A DNA stretch of 64,000 nucleotides, taken from an uncultured Clostridia bacterium. GTDB lineage: Bacteria; Bacillota; Clostridia; Oscillospirales; Acutalibacteraceae. A model generated the notes under the pieces. That model had not been told where the DNA came from, did no database searches, and saw nothing but the letters and a program-made list of their open reading frames with translations. Positions within the stretch are counted from its first letter, which is position 1, and each line of letters opens with the position of its first letter. Where the stretch lies: NCBI GenBank assembly GCA_946566955.1, contig CAMNXD010000004.1:47393-111392 (forward strand), read 5' to 3'. The translations under genes and the position numbers were made by a program. This document shows positions 19,600 through 29,318 of the stretch, in pieces.

Positions 19600-19977
19600 C
19601 TATTTAACTTCTACTTGTGCGCCGAGTTCTTCTAGTTGCTTTTTAATGGTTTCTGCAGCATCTTTAGCAACTTTTTCTTTAACTGGTTTTGGAGCTTCGT
19701 CAACGATAGCTTTTGCTTCTTTAAGTCCAAGACCGGTTATATCTTTAACTGCTTTAACAACTTTCATTTTATTGTCTCCAGCTGCTTTAAGAATTACGTC
19801 AAATTCTGTTTTTTCTTCTGCTGGAGCACTTCCACCTGCTGCAGGAGCTGCTGCAACTGCTACGGGAGCTGCTGCGGATACGCCAAATTCTTCTTCAAGG
19901 GCTTTTACTAGTTCGCTTAACTCTAGGACTGTTAGTGATTTTACTTCTTCAATTAATTTTGTTACTTTTTCTGACAT
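19600..19977 (-). CDS. rplL: 50S ribosomal protein L7/L12
   Basis: L7/L12 forms the ribosomal stalk that recruits translation factors. The 125-residue protein has the N-terminal dimer domain, an alanine-rich hinge (about residues 35-52) and the conserved C-terminal domain with [15 protein letters not shown]. It is cotranscribed with rplJ. No rpoB follows, unlike the usual bacterial order. Confidence 0.97.
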   Translation of the reverse strand: MSEKVTKLIEEVKSLTVLELSELVKALEEEFGVSAAAPVAVAAAPAAGGSAPAEEKTEFDVILKAAGDNKMKVVKAVKDITGLGLKEAKAIVDEAPKPVKEKVAKDAAETIKKQLEELGAQVEVK

Positions 19978-20017
19978 TATTTATTTACCTCCAAAAATTT
20001 AAGTCAAATAGACTTTT

Positions 20018-20557
20018 TTAATTTGATTCTGCATTCTTTTTTTCTGCAATAGCATTTAATGCTACTACTAAACCTTTCAAAGTTCCATTTAAAACATTTG
20101 CAAATCCTTGAATTGGTGCATTAAGTCCACCTAAGGCCTGAGCGATAAGTACTTCTCTTGAAGGAAGTTTAGATAAACGTATAACTTCATTGCTATCAAT
20201 TATGTTTCCATCTATGAACCCTGATTTAACTTTAAAAAATTCATGGTCTTTTGCAAATTCGCACAGAATCTTAGATGCTGAAACATAATCCTCATTACTC
20301 ATAGCGATTGCTGTAGAACCGTGCAGTACGGATGAAATATCGGCCATACCAGCTTTTTCTGCGGCCCTTTTAAGTAGAGTGTTTTTAATAACTAAATAAT
20401 CTACTTTAGACTCTCTTAAGTTTTTTCTTAGCTTAGCATCGTCTTCAACGTTTATCCCTTGATAACTTACAACTACACCCGCACAGGATGATTTTAGTTT
20501 TTCGGCAATTTCAGCCACTATTGCTTTTTTTTGCTCTAGAACTTTACTACTTGGCAA
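20018..20557 (-). CDS. rplJ: 50S ribosomal protein L10
   Basis: L10 anchors the L7/L12 dimers to the ribosome and represses its own operon through the leader RNA. The 179-residue protein begins MPSSKVLEQKK and has the family's rRNA-binding N-domain and C-terminal L12-binding helix. The start is TTG with GGAGG nine bases upstream. A structured leader lies in the 300 bases before it. Confidence 0.96.
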   Translation of the reverse strand: MPSSKVLEQKKAIVAEIAEKLKSSCAGVVVSYQGINVEDDAKLRKNLRESKVDYLVIKNTLLKRAAEKAGMADISSVLHGSTAIAMSNEDYVSASKILCEFAKDHEFFKVKSGFIDGNIIDSNEVIRLSKLPSREVLIAQALGGLNAPIQGFANVLNGTLKGLVVALNAIAEKKNAESN

Positions 20558-20659
20558 GTTTTTTCACCTCCGTTATTTAATATACAACTTTACACTTTAT
20601 TAACTTTAGAAATTTAATTTTTCTGTGCATCTTTTTGAGGTTTAAGTGAAGCTTTTCAA

Positions 20660-20822
20660 GGGCAAAAAATTACCCTCCTATGTTCATCCTAAGGGAGGAA
20701 AATAAGAGGACAATGCTTTAATATTTATACCTGCAATTATAATGCAAATTAACCTCTAAATTCCTCGGTAGGCAAAAAATTTAAACTCTTTTAAGTACCT
20801 ACGGTCTTAGGAAAAGCTATCG
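20660..20822 (-). ncRNA. Ribosomal protein L10 leader with attenuator
   Basis: Read leftward, this leader has the segments GACCGTAGGTA and GCCTACCGAGG. I recall both from the Firmicutes L10 leader, where L10(L12)4 binds. An intrinsic terminator follows: CCTCCC (20698-20693) pairs with GGAGGG (20678-20673) and is followed by TAATTTTTT. Binding of L10 would favour termination and lower rplJ-rplL expression. The boundaries are approximate. Confidence 0.8.
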
Positions 20823-20827
20823 TAATT

Positions 20828-20858
20828 ATTTTATCACTTGACTTAAAATAAGTCAAGT
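20828..20858 (-). promoter_or_regulatory. rplJL promoter overlapped by a 23-base palindrome
   Basis: Leftward TTGACT (20856-20851), a 17-base spacer and TAAAAT (20833-20828) form the promoter. A 10-base perfect inverted repeat with a 3-base loop (20836-20858) covers the -35 box and most of the spacer. It directly follows the rplA stop codon, so it could instead end the rplK-rplA transcript. Confidence 0.6.
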
Positions 20859-20859
20859 A

Positions 20860-21558
20860 TTATGCATTTTCAAGTTTACTAACGTTTATTTTAATTCCAG
20901 GACCCATTGTTGAAGAGATAACGCAAGAACGTATATATTGGCCTTTACCGGCTTCTGGTTTAGCTTTAATAATAGCCGACATAAGAGCGTCGTAGTTTTC
21001 TTTTAATTTTTTTTCTCCAAAAGAGGCCTTACCCAAAGGACAGTGAATTATATTTGTTTTGTCGAGACGATATTCAATTTTACCTGCTTTGGCATCATGG
21101 ATAGCTTTTGCAACATCTGTGGTTACTGTTCCAGCTTTAGGGTTAGGCATAAGTCCACGAGGCCCTAAAATTCTTCCAAGTCTTCCAACGACCCCCATCA
21201 TATCGGGAGTAGTGATTAAAACGTCAAAATCCATCCAGTTTTCCGTTTGAATTTTTTGAGCCATTTCCTCTGCACCTACGAAATCTGCACCTGCTTCTTT
21301 AGCTAGTTTTTCATTTTCACCCTTACAAATTGCCAAAATTTTAATTTTCTTACCTGTTCCATGGGGTAAGATTAGAGCTCCACGAACTTGCTGATCAACA
21401 TGACGTGAATCTACTCCTAATCTAACGTGAAGTTCAATAGTTTCATCAAACTTAGCCTTCGCCGTTTTAACGCAAATCCCAAAAGCTTCTTCAGATTCAT
21501 AAGCTATTGAAGGATCGTAAAGTTTTATGCTTTCGCTATATTTTTTTCCGTATTTCAT
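20860..21558 (-). CDS. rplA: 50S ribosomal protein L1
   Basis: L1 builds the stalk near the ribosomal exit site. The 232-residue protein is normal in length and has the signature with [15 protein letters not shown]. The ATG has an AGGAGG site. It follows rplK on the same strand. Confidence 0.97.
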   Translation of the reverse strand: MKYGKKYSESIKLYDPSIAYESEEAFGICVKTAKAKFDETIELHVRLGVDSRHVDQQVRGALILPHGTGKKIKILAICKGENEKLAKEAGADFVGAEEMAQKIQTENWMDFDVLITTPDMMGVVGRLGRILGPRGLMPNPKAGTVTTDVAKAIHDAKAGKIEYRLDKTNIIHCPLGKASFGEKKLKENYDALMSAIIKAKPEAGKGQYIRSCVISSTMGPGIKINVSKLENA

Positions 21559-21628
21559 TATTTTCCTCCTGAATTAGTGGTAAAATCGGATTTTTTCCTC
21601 CCACTTGAGAGGTTATTCCTTTAAGAAA

Positions 21629-22054
21629 TTATCCTACAACTTCAATTCCCATACTTCTTGCTGTACCTGAAATCATTGAGATAGCTGTTTCAAGACTTGC
21701 GGCGTTCAAATCCGGCATTTTTTGCTGAGCTATTTTTTGAACTTGTTCCTTTGAAATTTTCGCTACTTTAGTCTTATTAGGTACACCTGACCCTGACTCT
21801 ATTCCGCAAGCTTTTTTTATCAAAACTGCTGCTGGTGGAGTTTTAGTTATAAATGTAAAGGATTTATCTTCGTAAATAGTTATAACTACAGGTATTATCA
21901 AACCAACATCATTTTTAGTGCGATCATTAAATTCCTTAGTAAATCCCATAATATTTATTCCGTGAGGTCCTAAAGCAGAACCTACCGGTGGAGCCGGAGT
22001 AGCCTTGCCGGCGGGTATTTGTAATTTTACAATTGACTTAATTTTCTTAGCCAA
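21629..22054 (-). CDS. rplK: 50S ribosomal protein L11
   Basis: L11 binds the GTPase-associated region of 23S rRNA. The sequence has the N-terminal [13 protein letters not shown] segment and a C-terminal domain ending [11 protein letters not shown] chose TTG at 22054 because GGAGG lies eight bases upstream and the family begins (M)[10 protein letters not shown] there. A longer frame to 22114 adds 20 unrelated residues. Confidence 0.96.
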   Translation of the reverse strand: MAKKIKSIVKLQIPAGKATPAPPVGSALGPHGINIMGFTKEFNDRTKNDVGLIIPVVITIYEDKSFTFITKTPPAAVLIKKACGIESGSGVPNKTKVAKISKEQVQKIAQQKMPDLNAASLETAISMISGTARSMGIEVVG

Positions 22055-22195
22055 TTTTTGCACCTCCAAATTTTGTGGTGAATTATAAAACGTTTTATAG
22101 TTTTGCTTTCCCACTTTAAGCTTGTTTACTGCTTATTTTTAAAATTAAAAAGAACTTAATTTATTGATTCTCTAGGCCGCCTTTTAACATCTAAA

Positions 22196-22717
22196 TTACA
22201 TTATAGGTTCAATTTGGCCTAACTTAAGATTTGCGGGAGTTTCTCTGCCGAACATTGAAACAACAACTTTAACTGTTTTAGTATCAATATTAATTTCTGA
22301 AACTTTTCCAACCATATTTGCCAAAGGTCCTTCTAGTATTCGAACAGATTCTCCAACATTATATGAAAGACGAATTTCACGTCTTTCAACGCCTAAATTT
22401 TTAACTTCTTCTGGTGTAAGGGGCACAGGTTTTGCAGAATAACCAACAAAACAATTGACGCCGCGTATACTTTTTACGATATGCCAAGTTTTATTGCTAA
22501 GTACCATTTTTACTAAAACGTATCCCGGATAGGCTTTCCGTTCAACTTTACGTTCTTTGTTGTCTTTTATTTCTATTACTGTTTCTGTTGGTACTTTAAC
22601 TTCTTGTATCAAATTTTGAATTTTGCGACTTTGAACTGTTTTTTCAATATTTGAAGCAACCTTGTTTTCGTAACCGGAATAGGTATGAATTACATACCAT
22701 TTTGCATCCTCAGCCAT
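22196..22717 (-). CDS. nusG: Transcription termination/antitermination protein NusG
   Basis: NusG binds RNA polymerase and modulates pausing and termination. The 173-residue protein has the NGN domain with WYVIHTYSGYE and PGYVLVKM, and a C-terminal KOW domain (VRILEGPLANMVGKV). It lies in the standard secE-nusG-rplK order. Confidence 0.96.
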   Translation of the reverse strand: MAEDAKWYVIHTYSGYENKVASNIEKTVQSRKIQNLIQEVKVPTETVIEIKDNKERKVERKAYPGYVLVKMVLSNKTWHIVKSIRGVNCFVGYSAKPVPLTPEEVKNLGVERREIRLSYNVGESVRILEGPLANMVGKVSEINIDTKTVKVVVSMFGRETPANLKLGQIEPIM

Positions 22718-22742
22718 TTTTACCTTTCCTTCCCGGACCCTT

Positions 22743-22961
22743 TTACTTATACTGTGATACGAGCATTATAGAACTAAGTCCTTTAATAAGACCCATATCC
22801 AATAGTGCAACAAAAACACCCATGACGAAAATCATAGCAAGTACGATTCCGGTGTTTTTAAAAACTGTTTTTTGCGTGGGCCAAACAACTTTTTTTAGTT
22901 CCGTCTTAGATTCAACGAAGTAACTCTTGATTCTGGCAAACATCCCTTTATTTTCACTCAT
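22743..22961 (-). CDS. secE: Preprotein translocase subunit SecE
   Basis: SecE clamps SecY in the protein-export channel. This 72-residue form has the conserved amphipathic segment ELKKVVWPT followed by one membrane helix, the usual short Firmicutes form. It lies between rpmG and nusG. Confidence 0.95.
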   Translation of the reverse strand: MSENKGMFARIKSYFVESKTELKKVVWPTQKTVFKNTGIVLAMIFVMGVFVALLDMGLIKGLSSIMLVSQYK

Positions 22962-22988
22962 TGTTTTGCCTCCCTGCTTAAAAATAGT

Positions 22989-23138
22989 TTATTTTGTTTC
23001 TTTGTGTGGAGTATGTTTTCTACAAAAACGACAATGCTTATTCATCTGGATTCTATCCGGATTATTTTTTTTGTTTTTAGTAGTTTCATAATTTCGCTGT
23101 TTGCATTCTGTGCAAGCTAACGTAACTTTTACTCTCAT
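22989..23138 (-). CDS. rpmG: 50S ribosomal protein L33
   Basis: This 49-residue L33 begins MRVKVTLAC and has two CxxC pairs (CTEC and CRFC), the zinc-binding form of L33. GGGAGG stands eight bases before the ATG. It is the first gene of the leftward rpmG-secE-nusG-rplKA group, as in other Firmicutes. Confidence 0.96.
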   Translation of the reverse strand: MRVKVTLACTECKQRNYETTKNKKNNPDRIQMNKHCRFCRKHTPHKETK

Positions 23139-23227
23139 TCACGGCACCTCCCGGTATTTCGGAATACTTTAGCCTCCCTCTAATTATCAATAATTGATTC
23201 AAAAATATTAATTTTAGAGGTAATAAC

Positions 23228-23256
23228 ATTCTATCATAATATATTTTTTGAGTCAA
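23228..23256 (-). promoter_or_regulatory. Promoter for rpmG-secE-nusG
   Basis: Leftward TTGACT (23256-23251), a 17-base spacer and TAGAAT (23233-23228), about 90 bases before rpmG. Confidence 0.65.
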
Positions 23257-23321
23257 GAGTGAATTTTTTTATTTATTCATGAGGCGCTGTTGTGCTTTTT
23301 TACAAAATAGTAAAATTGCGC

Positions 23322-23350
23322 TTGGCTTTTGTATCAAATAGAGATATAAT
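23322..23350 (+). promoter_or_regulatory. Promoter for coiled-coil protein gene
   Basis: TTGGCT at 23322, a 17-base spacer and TATAAT at 23345-23350, about 50 bases before the start codon. Confidence 0.6.
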
Positions 23351-23400
23351 GGCTTATAGTGACTTATTTATTAATTTGATTTTGAAAAGGAGTGTTTTTT

Positions 23401-25398
23401 ATGCCTAAAATAAGAAATAAACTCACAGAAGCTGCTCAACAAATAGTGAAAAAGGAAGTTAAAAAGCTAACGGATAAGGTGGACGATGCGATTGACTCTT
23501 TTAATCCAAGAGAATTTGCAGGTGGCGCTGTGCACTACATTGGAGATGTAATTGAAGACATACTAGCGGGCTCAGACCGAACTAATTTTGGAGGTATTAA
23601 AGTAAGAAATAGTCGAGATTTTCAGGATAATCCAGTTTTTAGCAAAAAATTTTTATCGGCTTTGGTAAAAGTTTTCGATAATAATAATGAAGTTTTAACC
23701 AATAAAATTTTTACATGTGCAAAGAACACTTGTGAAGCATGGAAAACATTATCTGGGAAGTCAGATAAATTTAAAAAAGCGGCAGATTTAGCGAATGGAT
23801 ATTATACTATGCTTTCTGAGTTTAATAGGCGATATATAGATTTAGGATTAAATCATTTATTAGATGAAGAAAACGTCGAAAAGTTAATGAAAGAATTTGA
23901 GCAATTTAAATCAAATGCTGTTAAAAGAGAACAGCAAGATAAAATAAAAAAAATAAAAGAAACTTTTAAAAAGGAAGTGGAGAGCTCCAAGGATGAGGTT
24001 CGCAGATTAGTGGGTTTAAAATGTACATTTATTCCAGGAGAAAAGGCTATTATTGAAAAAGCAGAAGGAATTGAAAACATTATTAAAGGATTTAAGAAAC
24101 TTAATATAAAATTTATAAAAGAAGAACTTTTGCCTTTTTTAGCAATATATCGTGATAGTATTAAATCCTACGGAGAAAAATTTTTAACATGGCAAACATT
24201 GGAAGCTCTACTCGGCACTATCGAACAAATGATTTTGAATCTGGGATTAACGGATAATGACAAATGGATTGGTGCAAATGTAGAGAACTCAAAAGATAAA
24301 CTATTTAGTTTATTGTTAAAGAATAATAAAATTGCAGATGAGGTAAAGAAAAAAGTAATTGAGAAAGAGAAAGAAAGACTGAAAGAAAAGAAGAAAAAGG
24401 AAGAGAAAGAGAAAAAAGAGAACGGTAAATCTACGGCGAAAAATTTAAAAGAGTTATTCAGAAAACCAAAAGAAAGTTCGACTAAAAAATCAATTGAAAT
24501 TTCCGAAGAGGATAAAGGAAGACTAAAAAGCATAGAGCAATCAGAGAAAGGAGCTAAAGAACTAATTGAAGAAGTAAAGCAGTGGGAAGGATGGCTAAAG
24601 AAAGAAGAAAAAAAGATTAAAGAGATGCGCGCGCGCGTTGAATTATTTGAAAAAAATAGAGAACAAATTGAAAACGAATTCAAGATTGATGAGAAAAGCC
24701 CATTTTATGAAAATAAAGAAATTGTTAAAAATGTTAATTTTATAAACTTGGTTAATAAAGCTATGACTGGTACGTTCAAACCTAGTCCTGAAAAATTAAA
24801 AAAAGGTATAGAAGAATATGATAAATCTCTTGCTAAGAACTGTGAGTTACTTCTCGAAAAAGATGAACAAGTGGACTTAGATTTAGGAAAGAAAGGTGAA
24901 AAGCCACCAAAAGCTACGCAAGATGCATTTGATACATTTATGGATAAGAAGAACGGCGCTCTTACAAAATTAAAAACTTTAAAAGCTTTAATTAAAAAAA
25001 TCAAGCAGGTGGAAGAGGAAGCCGAACCCACGATGAAAAAACTTATGGATTATTTTGAGGAATTTAAAAACAAATGCGATCACGAGGTTAACGAAGCCTT
25101 TAGCGGTGCATCTGAAAAACGTCCTAAAAAACATCCTATACAAGAAGTGGAGAAACTAACAAACGAAAAGGATCTGAAGAAAGCCGTAAATAAAAGCCGC
25201 GTTCAAATTCATGCATTTGTTACCGCAATGCAAAAGCTTTTCTCTCTACTTTTAGAAGAAAAAGAAGATAAATTTGTAGATAAAATAAGAGGGACTTTTA
25301 ATAAAGCTTATGGTGGTGGAGTGAAGAAGAAAGGAAAAAATAATTTTGATATAGGTGCAGCAATTGGAAACGCTGAAAAAATACTTAAGAAGGTTTAA
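23401..25398 (+). CDS. Large lysine/glutamate-rich coiled-coil protein
   Basis: I do not recognise this 665-residue protein. It has no signal peptide and no membrane helix. Residues about 130-330 look helical. A very charged stretch of K and E follows (about 340-470, including an SSTKKS linker), and then more helical, coiled-coil-like sequence to the end. The C-terminal tail is glycine- and lysine-rich. The ATG at 23401 has AAGGAG; a GTG nine bases earlier overlaps that site and is less likely. The gene stands alone between a promoter and a strong terminator. It could be structural or an effector secreted by a non-Sec route, but the sequence does not decide. Confidence 0.65.
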   Translation: MPKIRNKLTEAAQQIVKKEVKKLTDKVDDAIDSFNPREFAGGAVHYIGDVIEDILAGSDRTNFGGIKVRNSRDFQDNPVFSKKFLSALVKVFDNNNEVLTNKIFTCAKNTCEAWKTLSGKSDKFKKAADLANGYYTMLSEFNRRYIDLGLNHLLDEENVEKLMKEFEQFKSNAVKREQQDKIKKIKETFKKEVESSKDEVRRLVGLKCTFIPGEKAIIEKAEGIENIIKGFKKLNIKFIKEELLPFLAIYRDSIKSYGEKFLTWQTLEALLGTIEQMILNLGLTDNDKWIGANVENSKDKLFSLLLKNNKIADEVKKKVIEKEKERLKEKKKKEEKEKKENGKSTAKNLKELFRKPKESSTKKSIEISEEDKGRLKSIEQSEKGAKELIEEVKQWEGWLKKEEKKIKEMRARVELFEKNREQIENEFKIDEKSPFYENKEIVKNVNFINLVNKAMTGTFKPSPEKLKKGIEEYDKSLAKNCELLLEKDEQVDLDLGKKGEKPPKATQDAFDTFMDKKNGALTKLKTLKALIKKIKQVEEEAEPTMKKLMDYFEEFKNKCDHEVNEAFSGASEKRPKKHPIQEVEKLTNEKDLKKAVNKSRVQIHAFVTAMQKLFSLLLEEKEDKFVDKIRGTFNKAYGGGVKKKGKNNFDIGAAIGNAEKILKKV

Positions 25399-25402
25399 GT
25401 TA

Positions 25403-25440
25403 AGTGTGCAGAGATTTATCTGCACACTCTTTTAATTTTT
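25403..25440. terminator. Strong bidirectional terminator
   Basis: A 9-10 base stem (AGTGTGCAGA with its complement, 25403-25428) with a 6-base loop and a T-rich tail ends the coiled-coil gene. On the other strand it can end ptsG. Confidence 0.8.
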
Positions 25441-27049
25441 ATTCGCTTTTAGTTTGCTTTAAAGATTCAATATATTCTTCAAGCTCGCTTTTTATAACTG
25501 AAACTCTTGGTCCATAAACCACTTGAAGACTATCTTCTTTCTTTATTACCCCTGCTGCACCGCTTTCTCTTAAGGCATCTTCGCTTACTTTTTCAGGTTC
25601 TTTTATTTTAACTCTTAACCTAGTGGCGCAGCAATCTAAATTTTGCACGTTATCCATGCCGCCAAGCGCTTGGAGTATTTTAGCAGCAATATTTTCTTGA
25701 TTAGAAGCTTCCAAATCTTTTCTCGTATATAGTTTAGAATCTAATTCATCTTCTTCGCGTCCGGGGGTGGCTAAGTGGAATTTTTTAATTGCAAACTTAA
25801 ATAAAAAGTAGTAAACAATTGCATATCCTATTCCTACTGGAATAATGTAGACCCAATTTGTTTTACTGTTTCCTTGTAAAACTCCAAATAACACTAAATC
25901 TATTAAACCACCTGAAAATGTCATTCCAACTGTAACTTTTAAAAGGTGCATAAGCATAAAAGAAAGTCCGGCGAATATACAGTGTATGCCATAAAGTAGA
26001 GGTGCTACGAATAAAAATGTAAACTCTAAAGGCTCAGTAATACCTGTAAGTATACTAGTTATAGCGGCAGAGAGAAGCAATCCTCCAACAATTTTCTTTT
26101 TTGTTGGTTTAGCAGTATGGTAAATTGCAAGTGCTGCTGCGGGTAAGCCAAATATCATAAAAGGGAATTTACCAGCCATAAATCTTGCTGCACTTATACT
26201 AAACTTCTCTATACCAGAAGATCCCAATTCTGCAAAGAAAATACTTTGAGCTCCTGTTACGAAGTGATTGTCGATTATTGCTGAACCTCCGATAGCTGTT
26301 TGCCAGAAAGGCATGTAGAATACGTGATGCAATCCAAATGGGATAAGGGCTCTTTCAATTATACCGTATATAAAAGTTCCTGCATACTTAGAAGCGGTTA
26401 CTAGTCCGCCAAGGGAGTACATAAAGTTTTGAACGTAAGGCCACATGAAGTACATAAGTATTCCAACAAAAATATAGGTAATAGCGGAAATAATTGGAAT
26501 AAATCTTATTCCTCCAAAAAAAGAAATAACATTAGGTAATTTAATCTTATAGAACTTGTTATGTAGATAAGCTACTCCTAAACCTACTAAAATTCCGCCG
26601 AAAACTCCCATTTCCAGTGACTCTATTCCGCAAACATTTGCGATAGAGCCTTCGCGCAAAGCACCTGCGTCTAGTTTACCGGTAAGCGATAAAAGCGTTG
26701 AAATAGTTTCGTGCATAACTAGGAAAGAAATAGCCGAAGACAGTGCTGCTGCAGCTTTTTCTTTTTTTGCCATCCCTAAAGATACTCCCATAGCAAAAAT
26801 CAAAGGGAGGTTATCGAAGATTATTTTACCTGTTCTTTTCATTATAACTAAAATGAAATTTAAAAAAGTTTCCTCACCTAATATTTTTTGTAGACCGAAA
26901 GACTCAATCATCTGAGCATTTGAAAATGAGGCTCCAATTCCCAAAAGAAGACCTGCAATTGGTAAAAGGGCTATTGGAAACATAAAGGACTGTCCTATAC
27001 GTTGAAGGACGCTAAATATAGAGCTTTTTTTAGTCAAATATCCCACCAC
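25439..27049 (-). CDS. ptsG: PTS glucose-type enzyme IICB
   Basis: This transporter takes up and phosphorylates a hexose, probably glucose or N-acetylglucosamine. The 536-residue protein has the IIC domain of about 10 membrane segments and a C-terminal IIB domain. Its LDCCATRLRV contains the phosphocysteine of the glucose family. There is no fused IIA; a separate IIA gene lies just upstream. The start is uncertain: GTG at 27049, or TTG at 27037 with a GGTGG-like site. It belongs to the ptsH-ptsI-crr-ptsG group, which contains every PTS component needed. Confidence 0.9.
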   Translation of the reverse strand: MVGYLTKKSSIFSVLQRIGQSFMFPIALLPIAGLLLGIGASFSNAQMIESFGLQKILGEETFLNFILVIMKRTGKIIFDNLPLIFAMGVSLGMAKKEKAAAALSSAISFLVMHETISTLLSLTGKLDAGALREGSIANVCGIESLEMGVFGGILVGLGVAYLHNKFYKIKLPNVISFFGGIRFIPIISAITYIFVGILMYFMWPYVQNFMYSLGGLVTASKYAGTFIYGIIERALIPFGLHHVFYMPFWQTAIGGSAIIDNHFVTGAQSIFFAELGSSGIEKFSISAARFMAGKFPFMIFGLPAAALAIYHTAKPTKKKIVGGLLLSAAITSILTGITEPLEFTFLFVAPLLYGIHCIFAGLSFMLMHLLKVTVGMTFSGGLIDLVLFGVLQGNSKTNWVYIIPVGIGYAIVYYFLFKFAIKKFHLATPGREEDELDSKLYTRKDLEASNQENIAAKILQALGGMDNVQNLDCCATRLRVKIKEPEKVSEDALRESGAAGVIKKEDSLQVVYGPRVSVIKSELEEYIESLKQTKSE

Positions 27050-27079
27050 TTTCTTAAATAAATTATAGATTCAAAGCAT

Positions 27080-27544
27080 TTATTTTAATATGTACTCAAT
27101 TACTGTGTTTTCGCCAGCTTTAACGTCTCCATAAAGAGGAGTCATTTTTTGTAGTTTGGGCATGTTGGTTATTAGAAGTGCTGTATGAAGCGAGAAGCCA
27201 TTTTCTTGAATAAATTTCAAATCAGCTTTTGCCAGTAAGTCTCCTTTTTGGAGTTTATCTCCGTTTTTTATAAAGCACTCAAACCCTTGGCCTTTTAATT
27301 TTACTGTGTCTACTCCAATATGTATCATCAGCTCTATTCCGTCGCTAGCTCTGATACAAAATGCGTGTTTTGTTTCTGCAACTTGCACAACTTCTCCGTC
27401 CACAGGTGAGAGTACCTCTTCGGTTTCGGGTATTATGGCTATTCCGTCTCCGAGAATTTTTTCTGAAAACACCTCATCGGGGATTTGAATTATAGATACG
27501 CATTTCCCCGTTTGTGGAGATAAGATTTTAGATTCATTTGACAT
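27080..27544 (-). CDS. crr: PTS glucose-type enzyme IIA
   Basis: IIA passes phosphate from HPr to the IIB domain. The 154-residue protein has both conserved histidines of the glucose IIA family, in TKHAFC and in the active-site motif IHIGVDTV, and the GDGIAI start of the fold. As a free protein next to a IICB gene it resembles the enterobacterial Crr arrangement more than the usual Bacillus IICBA fusion. Confidence 0.92.
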   Translation of the reverse strand: MSNESKILSPQTGKCVSIIQIPDEVFSEKILGDGIAIIPETEEVLSPVDGEVVQVAETKHAFCIRASDGIELMIHIGVDTVKLKGQGFECFIKNGDKLQKGDLLAKADLKFIQENGFSLHTALLITNMPKLQKMTPLYGDVKAGENTVIEYILK

Positions 27545-27583
27545 TTTGTTTTTCCTCCATTTATTTTATTCAAAAATTTTGAT

Positions 27584-29248
27584 TTACAAATTAGATAAAA
27601 TATTTTTTTTAATTTTTGACACATTACTTGCTAGTACTAATTTTCTCGTTTTTAATATCGAATGAGAAGACATCGAAAGCTTATCGACACCTAAAGCTAG
27701 AAATGTTTCCAGTAAAGATTCGTCTGAAGAGGATTCTCCGCAAATTCCAACTTCAATTCCAGCACTGTGCGCATTTTTTACTACCATTTTTATCATACGA
27801 AGTATAGCCTTATGATGAGCACTAAAGAGTGAATTAACTTTACTATTTTGTCTGTCGACTGCTAAAGTGTACTGAGTTAAATCATTTGTACCTATACTAA
27901 AAAAGTCTACTTCTTTTGCTAGTTCCTCGCTAATCATCACAGCTGCTGGAGTTTCTATCATCACTCCTATTTTAATGTCGTTGGAAAAAGGAACATTTTT
28001 AACTTTAAGATCTTCTTTTACTGTTTTTAAATGATTTTTTATTTCGTTTACTTCTTCGATGGAGGTTATCATCGGAAACATGATCGACACTTTGCCATAA
28101 TTTGATGCACGGTAAATTGCTTTGAGCTGAGTTAAAAAAACCTCGCTTTTTTCTAAGCACACTCTAATTCCTCTATATCCAAGAGCAGGATTACATTCTT
28201 TAGGTAACTCAAAATAGTCTGCGCGTTTATCCGAACCTATGTCTAGCGTTCTTATTATAACTTCTTTTCCGTTCATTTTTTCTATAATTTCTTTATATAT
28301 TTTAAACTGTTCTTCTTCGGTTGGAAAACTTTTTCTACCTAGATATATAAATTCACTTCGAACAAGACCTATTCCTTCAGAATCATTTTTTATAATTTCT
28401 TCTATTTCATCTGGGTTATTCATATTAGCATAAAGTTTTATTAGTTGTCCGTCAGCGGTTATACTTGGCTTGCCGCGTACACTTTTAAGGTCAGCGTAAA
28501 AGCTTTTGTACTCTTGCTTTTTACTTTTAAAAAATTTGAGAGTAGCGTCGTCGGGGTCAATAAAGACCTCTCCAGTTGATCCGTCAATTATTGTAAGTTT
28601 GCCGTTTAGGGAATCATCGGGTTTATCTTTGATTCCCACCACACTGGGGATTTTCATAACTCTAAGTAGAATAGAAGTATGAGAATACGTTGAACCTTCA
28701 GAGCACAAAATTCCTTTAACTATTTTTTTATCGAAGGATGAAATTTCGCTTGGGGCAAAATCATTTTTAAATAGAAGTGTAGAATTAGAAAATTGCCTAA
28801 GGATTTTAGAATCGTCTTGACAGAAAAGAGAATTTAAAATACATGTTGAAATATCCATAACGTCTATCGCGCGACTTTTCATGTATGGATCGGACATCTC
28901 TGAAAATATTTTAGAAAACTGTTTAGAAGTTTCCTGAATTGCATACTCGGCATTTGAATTTTCTTGAGTTATAATTTGCTCTATAGAGCTGCAATAATCT
29001 TTGTCCTTTAGCATCATCTCATGAGACTTAAAAATTTCGGCTTCTTTTTCTCCCCAATCCGCTAAAGCTTTTTCGTAGAGAGTTTTTGTATAGCAAATAG
29101 CTTGCTCTCTAGCGGTTTCATAGCGTTTTAATTCAAGCTCTACATCTTTAATAAGTCTTTTTTCACATGCTTGAACGTTGTTGCTTTCTATGTTTAGGTG
29201 GGCTATAGCAATTCCATCAGATGCCCCAACACCTTTTAAGACAATCAT
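27584..29248 (-). CDS. ptsI: PTS enzyme I
   Basis: Enzyme I takes phosphate from phosphoenolpyruvate and hands it to HPr. The 554-residue protein has the swivelling histidine domain (SEGSTYSHTSI, active-site His) and the C-terminal PEP-binding barrel. The barrel shows GIGLVRSEF, LDIGSDKR, GYRGIRV and the active-site cysteine in GICGESS. AAAAGGAG precedes the ATG. The length is normal, slightly short. Confidence 0.95.
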   Translation of the reverse strand: MIVLKGVGASDGIAIAHLNIESNNVQACEKRLIKDVELELKRYETAREQAICYTKTLYEKALADWGEKEAEIFKSHEMMLKDKDYCSSIEQIITQENSNAEYAIQETSKQFSKIFSEMSDPYMKSRAIDVMDISTCILNSLFCQDDSKILRQFSNSTLLFKNDFAPSEISSFDKKIVKGILCSEGSTYSHTSILLRVMKIPSVVGIKDKPDDSLNGKLTIIDGSTGEVFIDPDDATLKFFKSKKQEYKSFYADLKSVRGKPSITADGQLIKLYANMNNPDEIEEIIKNDSEGIGLVRSEFIYLGRKSFPTEEEQFKIYKEIIEKMNGKEVIIRTLDIGSDKRADYFELPKECNPALGYRGIRVCLEKSEVFLTQLKAIYRASNYGKVSIMFPMITSIEEVNEIKNHLKTVKEDLKVKNVPFSNDIKIGVMIETPAAVMISEELAKEVDFFSIGTNDLTQYTLAVDRQNSKVNSLFSAHHKAILRMIKMVVKNAHSAGIEVGICGESSSDESLLETFLALGVDKLSMSSHSILKTRKLVLASNVSKIKKNILSNL

Positions 29249-29318
29249 CTATTATTCTCCTTTTAAAAAACTGCACTGTGAGGTTTTCGCTTGATGCCGA
29301 GCTTTAAGACATTATTTT

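Noticed and set aside
19636..19911. Cysteine- and phenylalanine-rich open frame on the plus strand
   Set aside because: It is the antisense of the alanine-rich rplL gene and has no ribosome site.
24168..24683. Serine/phenylalanine-rich open frame on the minus strand
   Set aside because: It is the antisense of the K/E-rich part of the coiled-coil gene; the composition is explained by that.
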